This document shows positions 16,797 through 25,285 of a stretch of 64,000 nucleotides of DNA, in pieces. Source of the stretch: CAVTJL01 sp963735065 (GTDB lineage Bacteria > Pseudomonadota > Alphaproteobacteria > Geminicoccales > Geminicoccaceae); contig CAVTJL010000001.1 of NCBI GenBank assembly GCA_963735065.1, positions 62,001 to 126,000 of the forward strand, read 5' to 3'. Every line of letters begins with the position of its first letter. Within the stretch, counting starts at the first letter, position 1. Under the pieces are notes generated by a model. It was not told the origin of the DNA. It did no database searches and saw nothing but the letters and a program-made list of their open reading frames with translations. The translations under genes were made by a program, and so were the position numbers.

Positions 16797-17387
16797 TCAG
16801 CCGGGTGCGAGGTAGCCCGAAAGGTTGTCGTTGATGGACTGCCTCAGCGTCTTGTCGAGCTGGGTCAGGAGGTCGGCCTCGAGCTCGTGCGCGGCCTTGT
16901 CGCGGTCGACGACGGAGGTGCCGGCCCTGAGCGCGCGGCTCAGCGTGACGCCCGCCTCGGCGTAGCCCTTGTCGGTGCCGGCGGCATCGAGAATGGCGAC
17001 GCGGACGCGGATGCTGGCGTCCAGCTTGTAGGTCTCCTCGCCGGTGACGAAGCCGGTGAAGCCGCCGGAGCGGCCGGGGATGATGCGCTCGATCACGCTC
17101 GCCTGCTCGATCGTCGCCCGGGCCGAGCCGCTGCCGCCCGCGGCCTGGACCTGATCACGCAGGAAGGCGGTCGACTGGTCGACCAGCTCCTTGGTGCGGC
17201 GCTCGTCGATGAAGTTCGCCTCCGCCAGAGGCGGGTTGCGGTTCTCCACCTCGACCACGTTCACCGTGAGGCGGACGGGCGCCTCCTTGGTGTAGGTCGG
17301 CGTGGGCAGCGGCCCCTCGGTGCCGCCGCAGGCGGTGAGGAGGAAGGCGCAGCCCATAAGGCCGGCCAAAGCGGGCATGATGCGCAT
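16797..17387 (-). CDS. Conserved outer-membrane-type lipoprotein, function unknown
   Basis: A 196-residue lipoprotein with lipobox LTAC (acylated Cys at residue 20) after a short hydrophobic signal. The mature part begins with a proline/threonine linker and then carries VRLTVNVVEVENRNPPLAEA, an IDERRTKELVDQ segment, a stretch describing a mixed alpha/beta domain (YKLDASIRVRVAIL) and a C-terminal helix DLLTQLDKTLRQSINDNL. It starts one base after the hslO stop, so it belongs to the argF-hslO unit. I do not recognise a named family. Confidence 0.75.
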   Translation of the reverse strand: MRIMPALAGLMGCAFLLTACGGTEGPLPTPTYTKEAPVRLTVNVVEVENRNPPLAEANFIDERRTKELVDQSTAFLRDQVQAAGGSGSARATIEQASVIERIIPGRSGGFTGFVTGEETYKLDASIRVRVAILDAAGTDKGYAEAGVTLSRALRAGTSVVDRDKAAHELEADLLTQLDKTLRQSINDNLSGYLAPG

Positions 17388-17388
17388 G

Positions 17389-18303
17389 TCAGTGCCGACG
17401 GCTCTCCAGCATCCCGGCGATGCGGCCGGGCTCGAAGCGATAAAGGGACGAGCAGAACTGGCAGGTGACCTCGACGCTCCCGTCCGGCAGGCGCATGTCC
17501 AGGAGGTCCTCGGCCGGGAAGCGCTCGAGCATGGCCTCGACGCGGCCCTCGTCGCAGCTGCAGCCGGGCGCCAGGCGCAGCGGGTCGAAGACGCGCACGC
17601 CGATCTCGTGGAAGAGGCGGAAGAGCACGGTGTCCGGCGGCAGCGACGGGTCGGCCAGCTCGTCGTCGCGCGCCGTGCTCAGGAGCACCATGGCCTCCTG
17701 CCAGGCCTCCTCGGCGCTGGCGCCGTCGAGCGGCTCCTTGTCCGGCAGCGCCTGCAGGATGATGGCGCCGCCCCGCCAGCCGCCGGTCGCAGCGTCGCGC
17801 AGCAGCGCCATCCTGATCCCGGTGCGCACCTGCTCGGAGCGCAGGAAGTAGGTGCGCATCGAATCGGTGAGCGTGGAGCCCTCGAGCTCGACGATGCCCT
17901 GATAGGTGTCGCCGCCCGAGCGGCTCTGGTCGACGGTGAGCGCCAGGACCCCGCCGCCCACGAGGCTTTGCGTGTCCACCGCCTCGAGCCCGGCCACGGC
18001 CTCGGCGTCGAAGCTGGCATAGCCGCGCATGGCACCCTCGTTGGTGCAGTCGGCCACCATCAGGCTCACCGGCCCCTTGCCGCGGATCTGCAGGCTGAAC
18101 ATGCCGTCGAACTTGAGCCCGCCGGCGAGCCCGCCCGCGAGCACCAGAAGCTCGCCCAGGAGGCGGCCGACGGGATCGGGATAGGCGTGCGCATCGAGCA
18201 CATAGTCGATGGTATGGCCGAGCCGGACGAAGCGGCCGCGAATCTGTGAGCGCTCGAGCTGGAAGGGCCGCAGCAGGTCGCTGGGAGGGATGTAGGCGCT
18301 CAT
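17389..18303 (-). CDS. hslO: Hsp33 redox-regulated holdase chaperone
   Basis: Cytosolic chaperone activated by oxidation that prevents aggregation of unfolded proteins. Of 304 residues, the N-terminal domain includes SLMVADCTNEGAMRGYA and GVLALTVDQSRSGGDTYQGI. The C-terminal redox switch holds the four zinc cysteines at 248 and 250 (CSC) and 281 and 284 (CQFC), the canonical C-x-C and C-x2-C layout. It lies 10 bases after argF on the same strand, as in many alphaproteobacteria. Confidence 0.95.
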   Translation of the reverse strand: MSAYIPPSDLLRPFQLERSQIRGRFVRLGHTIDYVLDAHAYPDPVGRLLGELLVLAGGLAGGLKFDGMFSLQIRGKGPVSLMVADCTNEGAMRGYASFDAEAVAGLEAVDTQSLVGGGVLALTVDQSRSGGDTYQGIVELEGSTLTDSMRTYFLRSEQVRTGIRMALLRDAATGGWRGGAIILQALPDKEPLDGASAEEAWQEAMVLLSTARDDELADPSLPPDTVLFRLFHEIGVRVFDPLRLAPGCSCDEGRVEAMLERFPAEDLLDMRLPDGSVEVTCQFCSSLYRFEPGRIAGMLESRRH

Positions 18304-18313
18304 CGAGGCGAGC

Positions 18314-19210
18314 TTAGCCGGCGACGCACCAGGCGAGAATAGCCTTTTGCGCGTGCAACCGGTTCTCGGCCTCGTCGAACACCACGGAGCGCGGGCCGTC
18401 GATCACCCCGGCCGTCACCTCCTCGCCGCGGTGGGCCGGCAGGCAGTGGAGGAAGATGGCGTCCGGCCGGGCGTGGCCCATGAGCGGCTCGTCGACGCGG
18501 TAGGGCTCGAGCAGGCGATGGCGCTGCTCGATCTCGCCGTCGCCCATCGAGACCCAGGTGTCGGCGAAGACGGCATCGGCCCCGCTGACGGCGGCCGCGG
18601 GATCGCTGGTCACGCTGACCCGGCCCTGCCGCTCGGCCGCCCAGGCGAGGAGATCGGGGCGCGGCGCCAGCTGCGGCGGGCAGGCGATGTTGAGGCGGAA
18701 GTCGAAGCGCACCGCCGCGTGGACGAGCGAGGCCGTCACATTGTTGGAATCGCCGATCCAGGCCACGGTGAGGTCGCGGATCGGCCCCTTGTGCTCCTCG
18801 ATCGTCATGACGTCGGCCATGATCTGGCAGGGATGCGAGCCGTCGGTGAGCCCGTTGATGACCGGCACCGTCGCGTGCTCGGCGAGCTCGAGGAGCTTTC
18901 CGTGCGCGTCGGTCCTGAGCATGATGGCGTCGACATAGCGGGAGAGCACGCGCGCGGTGTCGCCGATCGTCTCGCCGCGCCCGAGCTGCATGTCGCGCGT
19001 GCTGAGCACGACCGCGTCGCCGCCCAGCTGCTTGACCGCCACCTCGAACGAGACGCGGGTGCGCGTCGAGGGCTTGTCGAAGATCATGGCCAGCGTCTTG
19101 CCGGCCATCGGGCGCTCGGGCGCCCCGCCCTTGAAGGCCTTGGCCGCATCGACGATCCGCCGCAGATCGCCGCCCTCGATCCGGTCGAGGTCCAAAAAGT
19201 GCTTGAGCAT
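18314..19210 (-). CDS. argF: Ornithine carbamoyltransferase
   Basis: Makes citrulline from ornithine and carbamoyl phosphate in arginine synthesis. The 298-residue protein has the carbamoyl-phosphate motif STRTR (residues 48-52), HPCQ in DGSHPCQIMADV, the ornithine-side VFADTWVSMGD, and FLHCLPAHRGEEV with the catalytic cysteine. ATG 19210 (MLKHFLDL) is chosen; the frame extends upstream to 19357 but that part overlaps the divergent mscS promoter. It is first in an argF-hslO-lipoprotein unit. argD, its usual upstream neighbour, is 4.8 kb away. Confidence 0.95.
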   Translation of the reverse strand: MLKHFLDLDRIEGGDLRRIVDAAKAFKGGAPERPMAGKTLAMIFDKPSTRTRVSFEVAVKQLGGDAVVLSTRDMQLGRGETIGDTARVLSRYVDAIMLRTDAHGKLLELAEHATVPVINGLTDGSHPCQIMADVMTIEEHKGPIRDLTVAWIGDSNNVTASLVHAAVRFDFRLNIACPPQLAPRPDLLAWAAERQGRVSVTSDPAAAVSGADAVFADTWVSMGDGEIEQRHRLLEPYRVDEPLMGHARPDAIFLHCLPAHRGEEVTAGVIDGPRSVVFDEAENRLHAQKAILAWCVAG

Positions 19211-19386
19211 CGAGATTGCAATCGTCGGGCCGGCGCCGCTGCCGGCGTTCCCTCCAAAGGAAGCCACCTGGATAGCAGAACCTTCGCCCAGGTGAACCCC
19301 CCTCGCCCGGGTCGATCGCCCTGGACCGTGCCGGCAATCTGGCCTAGGCAGCCCCAAACGGCTCTTCTTTGGCTCAGGAGGCCACT

Positions 19387-21618
19387 ATGACCCGTCGCCC
19401 GGAGCCACGCCTCGTCGTTGTCGCGGCGGGCCTGCTTCGCCGTGCCGTCCTCTGGCTGCTCGTCCTGCTGGCCCTGCAGGTGGTGCCCGGTGCCGCCGCC
19501 ACGGTGGACAAGCCGGCGCTGCCGACGCACGAGGCCGCCACCACCGCCCCGGCGCACGCCTCGCCCAGCTTCGATGTGCTGCTGGCGCAGCGCCTGGAGG
19601 GGCTGCGTGCCCATCGCAGGGCGATCCAGGAGGCGCTGCCGCAGGCACCGGCCGAGGTCGGGAGCGCGCTGCGCCGGCTCGTCGTCGAGGAGCCGCCGGG
19701 CCAGCTCATCCTCGCCATCGTCAAGCTCGCGATCATCATCGTCCTGGGCCTGCTGGCCGACCGCCTCTTCACCCGCGCGGTACGGCGCCTGCGTCGTCGC
19801 GTGCTCGACGGCTCCGAGGCGACGGTGGCGGCACGCGTCGCCAAGGTGGGCCTGCGCCTCGGGCTCGTGGCGCTCTCCGTGCTGGTATTCGCCGCCGTGA
19901 CGTTCGGCGGCTTCCTCGCGTTCGACTGGCCACCCCTGCTCGAGCCGGTGGCCAGCCGCTTCCTCCTCGCCACCGTGATCCTGCTCTTCGTCTCCATCGT
20001 CGTCCGTGTGCTGCTGGCGCCTACCCTGCCCCATCTGCGGCTCATGCCGATCGACGATATCCAGGCGCATTTCTGGGACCGCCACCTCTACGCCTTCACA
20101 GCGATCTTCCTCTACGGCTATGCCACCGTCACGAGCCTCGCCTCGCTCGGAGTCTCGGAGCCCACACGCGAGATCGTGGCGTATCTGCTGGGCCTAGGTC
20201 TGGTCGCTGTGGCCATCGAGAGCGTCTGGCGGAAGCCACAGCGGACCCCGCCGGCCGAGCCTCCCGAGGAGAAGCCTGCCGAGGCCGAGGCTGCGGCGGC
20301 CGTCGCGGCGGAAGGCGGGCCGATCGAGGCCGGGCCGGAAGACGTGCCGCCGGTGGAGGCCCCTCCTCGAGACGCCCAGCCCCGCCACGTCCATGGCATC
20401 ATGGCCGCGCTCTTCGCGGTCGCGCTCTGGGTGCTGTGGGCCATCGACGCCATGCCCCTGTTCACGATCCTGCTCGTGGTGGGCCTGCTGCCGATCCTCA
20501 TCCGGGTGGCCCAGGCCTCGGTCAACCATCTGCTCAGGCCCGTGGGTGCTATCGAGCAGCCGAACGAGCCGCCGAGCGTGCTGGCGGCGGCGGTCGAGCG
20601 GGGCGTACGCCTGAGCCTGATCATCGGCGCGGCCGCTCTCCTGGCCTGGGCCTGCGGCTTCAAGCTGCTGGACCTCTCCCGCGGCGAGACGGGCCTCGCA
20701 CGCATGGCGGGCGTGCTCCTGCAGATCGTCGTGATCGCGATGCTGACCGAGTTCACCTGGCACGTCGCGAAAACCGCGATCGACCGCTACATCCACGTCT
20801 CGCAAAGCCTGGACGGCGTCGAGCCCGACGAGGCGCGGCGCCGGGCGAGGCTGCGCACGCTGTTGCCCATTGTGCGCAACGTGCTCTTCATCGTCCTGCT
20901 CGTCACTGCGGTCCTGATGGCGCTTGCCAGCGCCGGCGTGCAGATAGCGCCGCTCATCGCCGGTGCGGGCGTCGTGGGCGTCGCCGTGGGCTTCGGCGCC
21001 CAGAGCATCGTCAAGGACATCATCGCCGGCATGTTCTTCGTGCTCGACGACGCCTTCCGCGTCGGCGAGTACATCGTGAGCGGCAGCGTCAAGGGCACGG
21101 TCGAGTCGTTCTCGCTGCGCTCGGTGAAGCTGCGCCACCAGCGCGGCCCGCTCTACACGGTGCCCTTCGGCTCGCTCGGCGCCATCGAGAACCTCTCGCG
21201 CGACTGGGTGATCGACAAGCTCCTCTTCACCGTCACCTACGACACCGACGTCGAGAAGGTCAGGAAGATCGTCAAGAAGGTGAGCGCCGAGGTCCTGGAG
21301 GACCCGGAGCTCAAGGCCGTGATCCTCGACCCGCTGAAGTCGCAGGGCATTTTCGCCATGGGCGATTTCGGTCTGCAGCTGCGCACCAAGATAACGACCC
21401 TGCCGGGCCAGCAATTCATCGTCCGCCGCGCGGTGCTGGCCAAGATCAAGCGCGAGTTCGAGGCGAACGGCGTGCGCTTCGCCCTGTCGAACGTGGCGGT
21501 GCCGGCGGCCGCCCATCTGCAGCCGCCGGCCAATCCTCAAAAGCCGCCGGAGGCCCCGGACGTTGCGGCGTCCCCGCCCCCGGCACCGGCACCGGCACCG
21601 TCGGCAGCAGCCGAGTAG
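19387..21618 (+). CDS. Large MscS-family mechanosensitive channel
   Basis: A 743-residue inner-membrane channel protein. It has an N-terminal signal-like segment, a periplasmic helical region, several membrane segments, a long acidic/proline cytoplasmic insert (about 285-335, rich in PAEAEAAAAV) and a C-terminal MscS core. The pore helix and beta domain read LIAGAGVVGVAVGFGAQSIV, DAFRVGEYIVSG, GTVESFSLRSVKLRHQRGPL. The protein ends in a PAPAPAP-rich tail. ATG 19387 has AGGAGG about eight bases upstream. Such channels release solutes on hypo-osmotic shock. Its last 82 bases overlap mlaA on the other strand. Confidence 0.9.
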   Translation: MTRRPEPRLVVVAAGLLRRAVLWLLVLLALQVVPGAAATVDKPALPTHEAATTAPAHASPSFDVLLAQRLEGLRAHRRAIQEALPQAPAEVGSALRRLVVEEPPGQLILAIVKLAIIIVLGLLADRLFTRAVRRLRRRVLDGSEATVAARVAKVGLRLGLVALSVLVFAAVTFGGFLAFDWPPLLEPVASRFLLATVILLFVSIVVRVLLAPTLPHLRLMPIDDIQAHFWDRHLYAFTAIFLYGYATVTSLASLGVSEPTREIVAYLLGLGLVAVAIESVWRKPQRTPPAEPPEEKPAEAEAAAAVAAEGGPIEAGPEDVPPVEAPPRDAQPRHVHGIMAALFAVALWVLWAIDAMPLFTILLVVGLLPILIRVAQASVNHLLRPVGAIEQPNEPPSVLAAAVERGVRLSLIIGAAALLAWACGFKLLDLSRGETGLARMAGVLLQIVVIAMLTEFTWHVAKTAIDRYIHVSQSLDGVEPDEARRRARLRTLLPIVRNVLFIVLLVTAVLMALASAGVQIAPLIAGAGVVGVAVGFGAQSIVKDIIAGMFFVLDDAFRVGEYIVSGSVKGTVESFSLRSVKLRHQRGPLYTVPFGSLGAIENLSRDWVIDKLLFTVTYDTDVEKVRKIVKKVSAEVLEDPELKAVILDPLKSQGIFAMGDFGLQLRTKITTLPGQQFIVRRAVLAKIKREFEANGVRFALSNVAVPAAAHLQPPANPQKPPEAPDVAASPPPAPAPAPSAAAE

Positions 21619-22496
21619 CCCAGCGGCCGGCGGCTGGCGTCGATCCGAAGCTCGCGCGACTTCGTGTAGAGGAAGCGGACGAAGTCGTACTCGAAGGGCG
21701 AGCCCGTCTGGTAGTAGCGGAAGGGCAGCTGGTGCCGGGCGTCGACCGCATAGAGGGCCCAGACCGCCGGGTTGAAGAAGACCACGTCGTTGATCTGGGC
21801 GGCCGGCGGCACCGTCGTGCCCGCCACGAGGTCGACGCCGTCGCCCGTGGCGTCGCGGAGGTTCGAGGGGCCGAGGATGGGCAGGACGAGGAAGGGCCCG
21901 GGCGGCACGCCCCAGCGCCCGAGCGTCAGACCGAAGTCCTCGGGCTGGGGTGCGACGCCCAGATCGCCCGCGACGTCGAAGGTACCGAGGAGGCCCACGG
22001 TGGAGTTGACGACGAAGCGGATCACAGCCCTGCTCGCCACCTCGGGGCGGGCCTGGAGCAGGCCGTTCAGCGCGTTCCTGAACTCCTTCAGATTGTTGAA
22101 GAAGTTGGAGACGCGGTGCTGGACGAAGACCGGCGTCACATATTCGTAGCCGTAGACGACCGGCAAAAAGATCTTCCGGTCGAAGTCGGCGTTGAACCAA
22201 TAGACGTTGCGATTGAAGCGCTCCAGCGGGTCGAAGATCTCGATCGGCGAGCCCGGAGGATTGACCGCGGGCGACACCGGGAGTGGCGTGGTCGAGGCCG
22301 GGCTCGAGGAAGCCGCCACGGGCGTCGCGAAGCCCTGGGCGGGCGAGGCCGACGCGAGGATAGTGGAGGAGCTGTCGACCGGTGTGGCGACGGCCTGCGC
22401 CGAGGCCGATGCCGGCGTGCGCGGGCCGTCCGCGGAGGCACAAGCGCCAAGGAGCGCCGCGCCCAGAAGCGCCCCCAGGGAGCGCCGCACGGTCAC
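21537..22496 (-). CDS. mlaA: MlaA/VacJ outer-membrane lipoprotein
   Basis: Lipoprotein of the Mla pathway that removes mislocalised phospholipids from the outer leaflet of the outer membrane. The 319-residue reading has lipobox LGAC (Cys about 19), a long Ser/Ala/Pro linker, then the MlaA domain: IEIFDPLERFNRNVYWFNAD, VSNFFNNLKEFRNALNGLLQ, RFVVNSTVGLLGTFDVAGDL, DFGLTLGRWGVPPGPFLVLP and LGPSNLRDATGDGVD. GTG 22496 is chosen because it overlaps the hydrolase stop as GTGA. A glycine/alanine-rich tail overlaps the 3' end of the convergent mscS. No other mla genes are present. Confidence 0.92.
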   Translation of the reverse strand: MTVRRSLGALLGAALLGACASADGPRTPASASAQAVATPVDSSSTILASASPAQGFATPVAASSSPASTTPLPVSPAVNPPGSPIEIFDPLERFNRNVYWFNADFDRKIFLPVVYGYEYVTPVFVQHRVSNFFNNLKEFRNALNGLLQARPEVASRAVIRFVVNSTVGLLGTFDVAGDLGVAPQPEDFGLTLGRWGVPPGPFLVLPILGPSNLRDATGDGVDLVAGTTVPPAAQINDVVFFNPAVWALYAVDARHQLPFRYYQTGSPFEYDFVRFLYTKSRELRIDASRRPLGYSAAADGAGAGAGGGDAATSGASGGF

Positions 22497-23854
22497 GAGG
22501 CGTCTCCGGGCAGACGACCGCCGAAAAAGCCCAAGAACTCGTCGAGGAACTTCCTCTCGGCATAGTTCCCGCAGTGCCCGCCATAGGGAAAGATCACGGC
22601 GCGGTCGCCGAAGAGGCCGGTCAGATAGTCGAGCTCGCCCTTGGCGAGGATGATGTCGTCGGCATTGGTGATGACGCCCATCTGCCTGTCGGAGCGGATG
22701 AAGGACGCGATCGACTTCAGGCTCGCCTCCTGGATCGCCCGGTCGAGCGTGAGGCCCGGCTGACGCTTCTGGAAGAAGGGCAGATAGAGCCCATTCACAT
22801 AGTCCTCGAAGGAGCGCTGCTGCCCTTGGAGGAAGTAGCGGGTCAGCGAGGTGGAGGGCGTGAGCTCGGTCGTGGGCGAGACGATGTAGCCCGAGTGCGT
22901 CATGACGTCGGAGACGAAGGCGAGGCTGTTCGAGGACAGCCGGAAGGAGAGCCCGATCAGCGTGCGCAGCTGCTCGTCGGTGGGCTTGAGCTCGCGGTAG
23001 GCGCGGTAGAGGAAGTCGCCGGTGAGGTCGATCTCCCGGCCAGGCTCGTGAAGGCTGGCGAAGGCCTTGAAGGCGCGCTCGACGAACGCTCGGGCCCTCG
23101 CCTGATCGGCGCCGATGCTGTCGTCGTACATGGCGTCCAGGATGCGGATCGAGCTGAACAGCGAGACCGGCGGGTTGAGCAGGAGCACGCGCTTGAAGCC
23201 GAGGCGCTTCTCCCGCGCGTCGAGGTCGGCGACGAAGGCCGCGTTCATGGCGCCCAGGCTGTAGCCCGTGAGATAGAGGTCGGTGACCTGGATCCTCTGC
23301 CTCACGCTCGGCAGGATCAGCTCGAGCGCGTGGTAGATGTCGCGGGCATCGTCCTCCATCTGGCCCGGGACGGAGGTGGCCGAGGCGGTGACGATGAAGT
23401 TGGGGAAGGTCGGCGACGCGATGCCCAGCACGTTGAAGCCGGCGCCATAGAGCGCTGCGGCCAGCAGGCGCATCGTGCTCGAGTTGAAGGCGGCACCCGT
23501 GCCGGCGATCAGGACCACCAGCGGGGCCGGATGGTCCTGATAGACGACGCCATAGTCGAGGCCCTGCTGGTTGTACCAGAGCACCGAGGGGACCGGCCGG
23601 TCGGGAAAGATCCGCAGCGAGTCGATGTAGAAATTCCGGCTCCGCTCCAGCTCCGGGAGCTTCACCTTGAGCTCGGGCGGGGTGCCGACCACGGTCGCGG
23701 CCAGCGGGTCCTTGATCGGGAAGTCGTAGGGCTCGATCCAGCGCGCGGCCGTCGCCGCGGCCGGGAAGGCGAGCACGAGAAGCAGTGCCCCCGCGATCGC
23801 GAGACCGGTGCCCGAGGATCGCACCCCGGCACGACAGATCCATCGCCGCCACAT
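22493..23854 (-). CDS. Exported alpha/beta serine hydrolase coupled to mlaA
   Basis: A 453-residue exported alpha/beta hydrolase. After a signal segment (AIAGALLLVLAFPAAATA) comes a central fold with the oxyanion region VVLIAGTGAAFNSSTMRLL, nucleophile elbow GYSLGA (Ser), and a late catalytic-histidine candidate in IFPYGGHCGNYAE; the acid is probably in the VITNADDIILAKGEL stretch. ATG 23854 (MWRRWI) is preferred; an in-frame start at 23896 adds 14 residues. The stop overlaps the mlaA start, so the two are translationally coupled. A lipase acting on lipids handled by MlaA is an attractive inference; substrate is unknown. Confidence 0.8.
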   Translation of the reverse strand: MWRRWICRAGVRSSGTGLAIAGALLLVLAFPAAATAARWIEPYDFPIKDPLAATVVGTPPELKVKLPELERSRNFYIDSLRIFPDRPVPSVLWYNQQGLDYGVVYQDHPAPLVVLIAGTGAAFNSSTMRLLAAALYGAGFNVLGIASPTFPNFIVTASATSVPGQMEDDARDIYHALELILPSVRQRIQVTDLYLTGYSLGAMNAAFVADLDAREKRLGFKRVLLLNPPVSLFSSIRILDAMYDDSIGADQARARAFVERAFKAFASLHEPGREIDLTGDFLYRAYRELKPTDEQLRTLIGLSFRLSSNSLAFVSDVMTHSGYIVSPTTELTPSTSLTRYFLQGQQRSFEDYVNGLYLPFFQKRQPGLTLDRAIQEASLKSIASFIRSDRQMGVITNADDIILAKGELDYLTGLFGDRAVIFPYGGHCGNYAERKFLDEFLGFFGGRLPGDAS

Positions 23855-24028
23855 CAGCGCCTCTCCCCCGCTCGTCCGCCGCGATACGTACCGCATCGAG
23901 CGTGGGATCAGGCTAACGGCGTCGCCGAAGGAAAAAAGGGCTCCCAGGCCGCAGTGATCGGGAAAAACGCCAAGCGGGCGGAGCGGGCCGTTCCGCCCAC
24001 CCCACCCGCTTTGCGGCCGCCCCGCCGG

Positions 24029-25213
24029 TCAGGCGGCCTTGGCGCGGCAGGCCTCGGCCAGCATGTCGCAGGCCTGGTCGATCTCGGCCTCGCTGATGGT
24101 GAGCGGCGGCAGGAAGCGGATCACGTTGTCGGCCGCCGGCACGGTGATGAGGCCGATGTCGCGCAGCGACGCCGCGACGTCGGTGTTGGTGGCGCCCATC
24201 CTCAGGCCCATCATCAGGCCGGCGCCGCGCACCTCGAGGATCGCCTGGGGATGGCGGGCCGCCACCTCGTCGACGCGGCCGCGGAGATACTCGCCCCGGC
24301 TCCTGACCGTCTCGAGGAAGCCGTCGCCCAGCGTGACGTCGAGGACGGCGTTGGCGACGGCGGTGGCGAGCGGGTTGCCGCCGAAGGTCGAGCCGTGCGT
24401 CGACTGGGCCATGCCCGAGGCGGCCCTGGCCGTGGCGACGCAGGCGCCGATCGGAAAGCCGCCGCCCAGGCCCTTGGCGAGGCCCATGATGTCGGGTGTC
24501 ACGCCCATCCCCTGATGCGCGAAGAGATGGCCGGTGCGGCCGATGCCGCACTGCACCTCGTCGAAGACCAGGAGGAGGTCGTGCTCGTCGCAGAGGTCGC
24601 GGAGGCCCTGCAGGAAGCCCTCCGGCGCCGGGCGGATGCCACCCTCGCCCTGGATCGGCTCGATCATGATGGCGGCGGTGTGCTCGGTGATCGCAGCCCG
24701 GACCGCCTCGAGATCGCCCAGGGGCACATGGTCGAAGCCCTCGAGCAGCGGCTCGAAGCCCTCGGTGAGCTTCTTGCCGCCGGCGGCCGAGATGGTGGCC
24801 ATGGTGCGGCCGTGGAAGGCGCCCTCGAAGGTGATGATGCGGTTGCGCTCGGGCCTTCCGGCCGCGAACTGGAAGCGCCGCGCCATCTTGATGCAGGCCT
24901 CCATGGCCTCGGCACCCGAGTTGCAGGCGAAGACCGTCTCGGCGAAGCTGTGGGCGACCAGCCGGTCGGCCAGCCGCTCGAGCGGCTCGATGCGGAACAG
25001 GTTCGAGACGTGCCAGAGCTTGGCCGCCTGGTCCTGCAGGGTCTTCACCAGATGCGGGTGGGCGTGGCCGAGCCCGGTGACGGCGATGCCGCTGCCGAAG
25101 TCGAGATAGCGTCGGCCGGCCTTGTCGATCAGCCAGGAGCCCTCACCGCGCTCGAAGACGATGTCGATGCGCTTGTAGACCGGCAGCAGGGAAGGAATCG
25201 GTGCGTTTCTCAT
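24029..25213 (-). CDS. argD: Acetylornithine aminotransferase
   Basis: PLP enzyme of arginine synthesis converting N-acetylglutamate semialdehyde to N-acetylornithine. The 394-residue protein shows the class III pattern: FACNSGAEAMEACIKMARRF, ITFEGAFHGRTMATISA, LLVFDEVQCGIGRTGHLFAH and the lysine in IMGLAKGLGGGFPIGA. ATG 25213 (MRNAPIPSLLPVYKR) gives the usual length. It is preceded by an ABC-2 permease and followed, after 175 bases, by the hydrolase-mlaA pair rather than argF. Confidence 0.93.
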   Translation of the reverse strand: MRNAPIPSLLPVYKRIDIVFERGEGSWLIDKAGRRYLDFGSGIAVTGLGHAHPHLVKTLQDQAAKLWHVSNLFRIEPLERLADRLVAHSFAETVFACNSGAEAMEACIKMARRFQFAAGRPERNRIITFEGAFHGRTMATISAAGGKKLTEGFEPLLEGFDHVPLGDLEAVRAAITEHTAAIMIEPIQGEGGIRPAPEGFLQGLRDLCDEHDLLLVFDEVQCGIGRTGHLFAHQGMGVTPDIMGLAKGLGGGFPIGACVATARAASGMAQSTHGSTFGGNPLATAVANAVLDVTLGDGFLETVRSRGEYLRGRVDEVAARHPQAILEVRGAGLMMGLRMGATNTDVAASLRDIGLITVPAADNVIRFLPPLTISEAEIDQACDMLAEACRAKAA

Positions 25214-25285
25214 GGACCCATGGCCTCGGTTCGACAGCCTGCCCGACAAGACGCCGACGCCGCGCGAGCAGCGCTGCGCGGCGTG

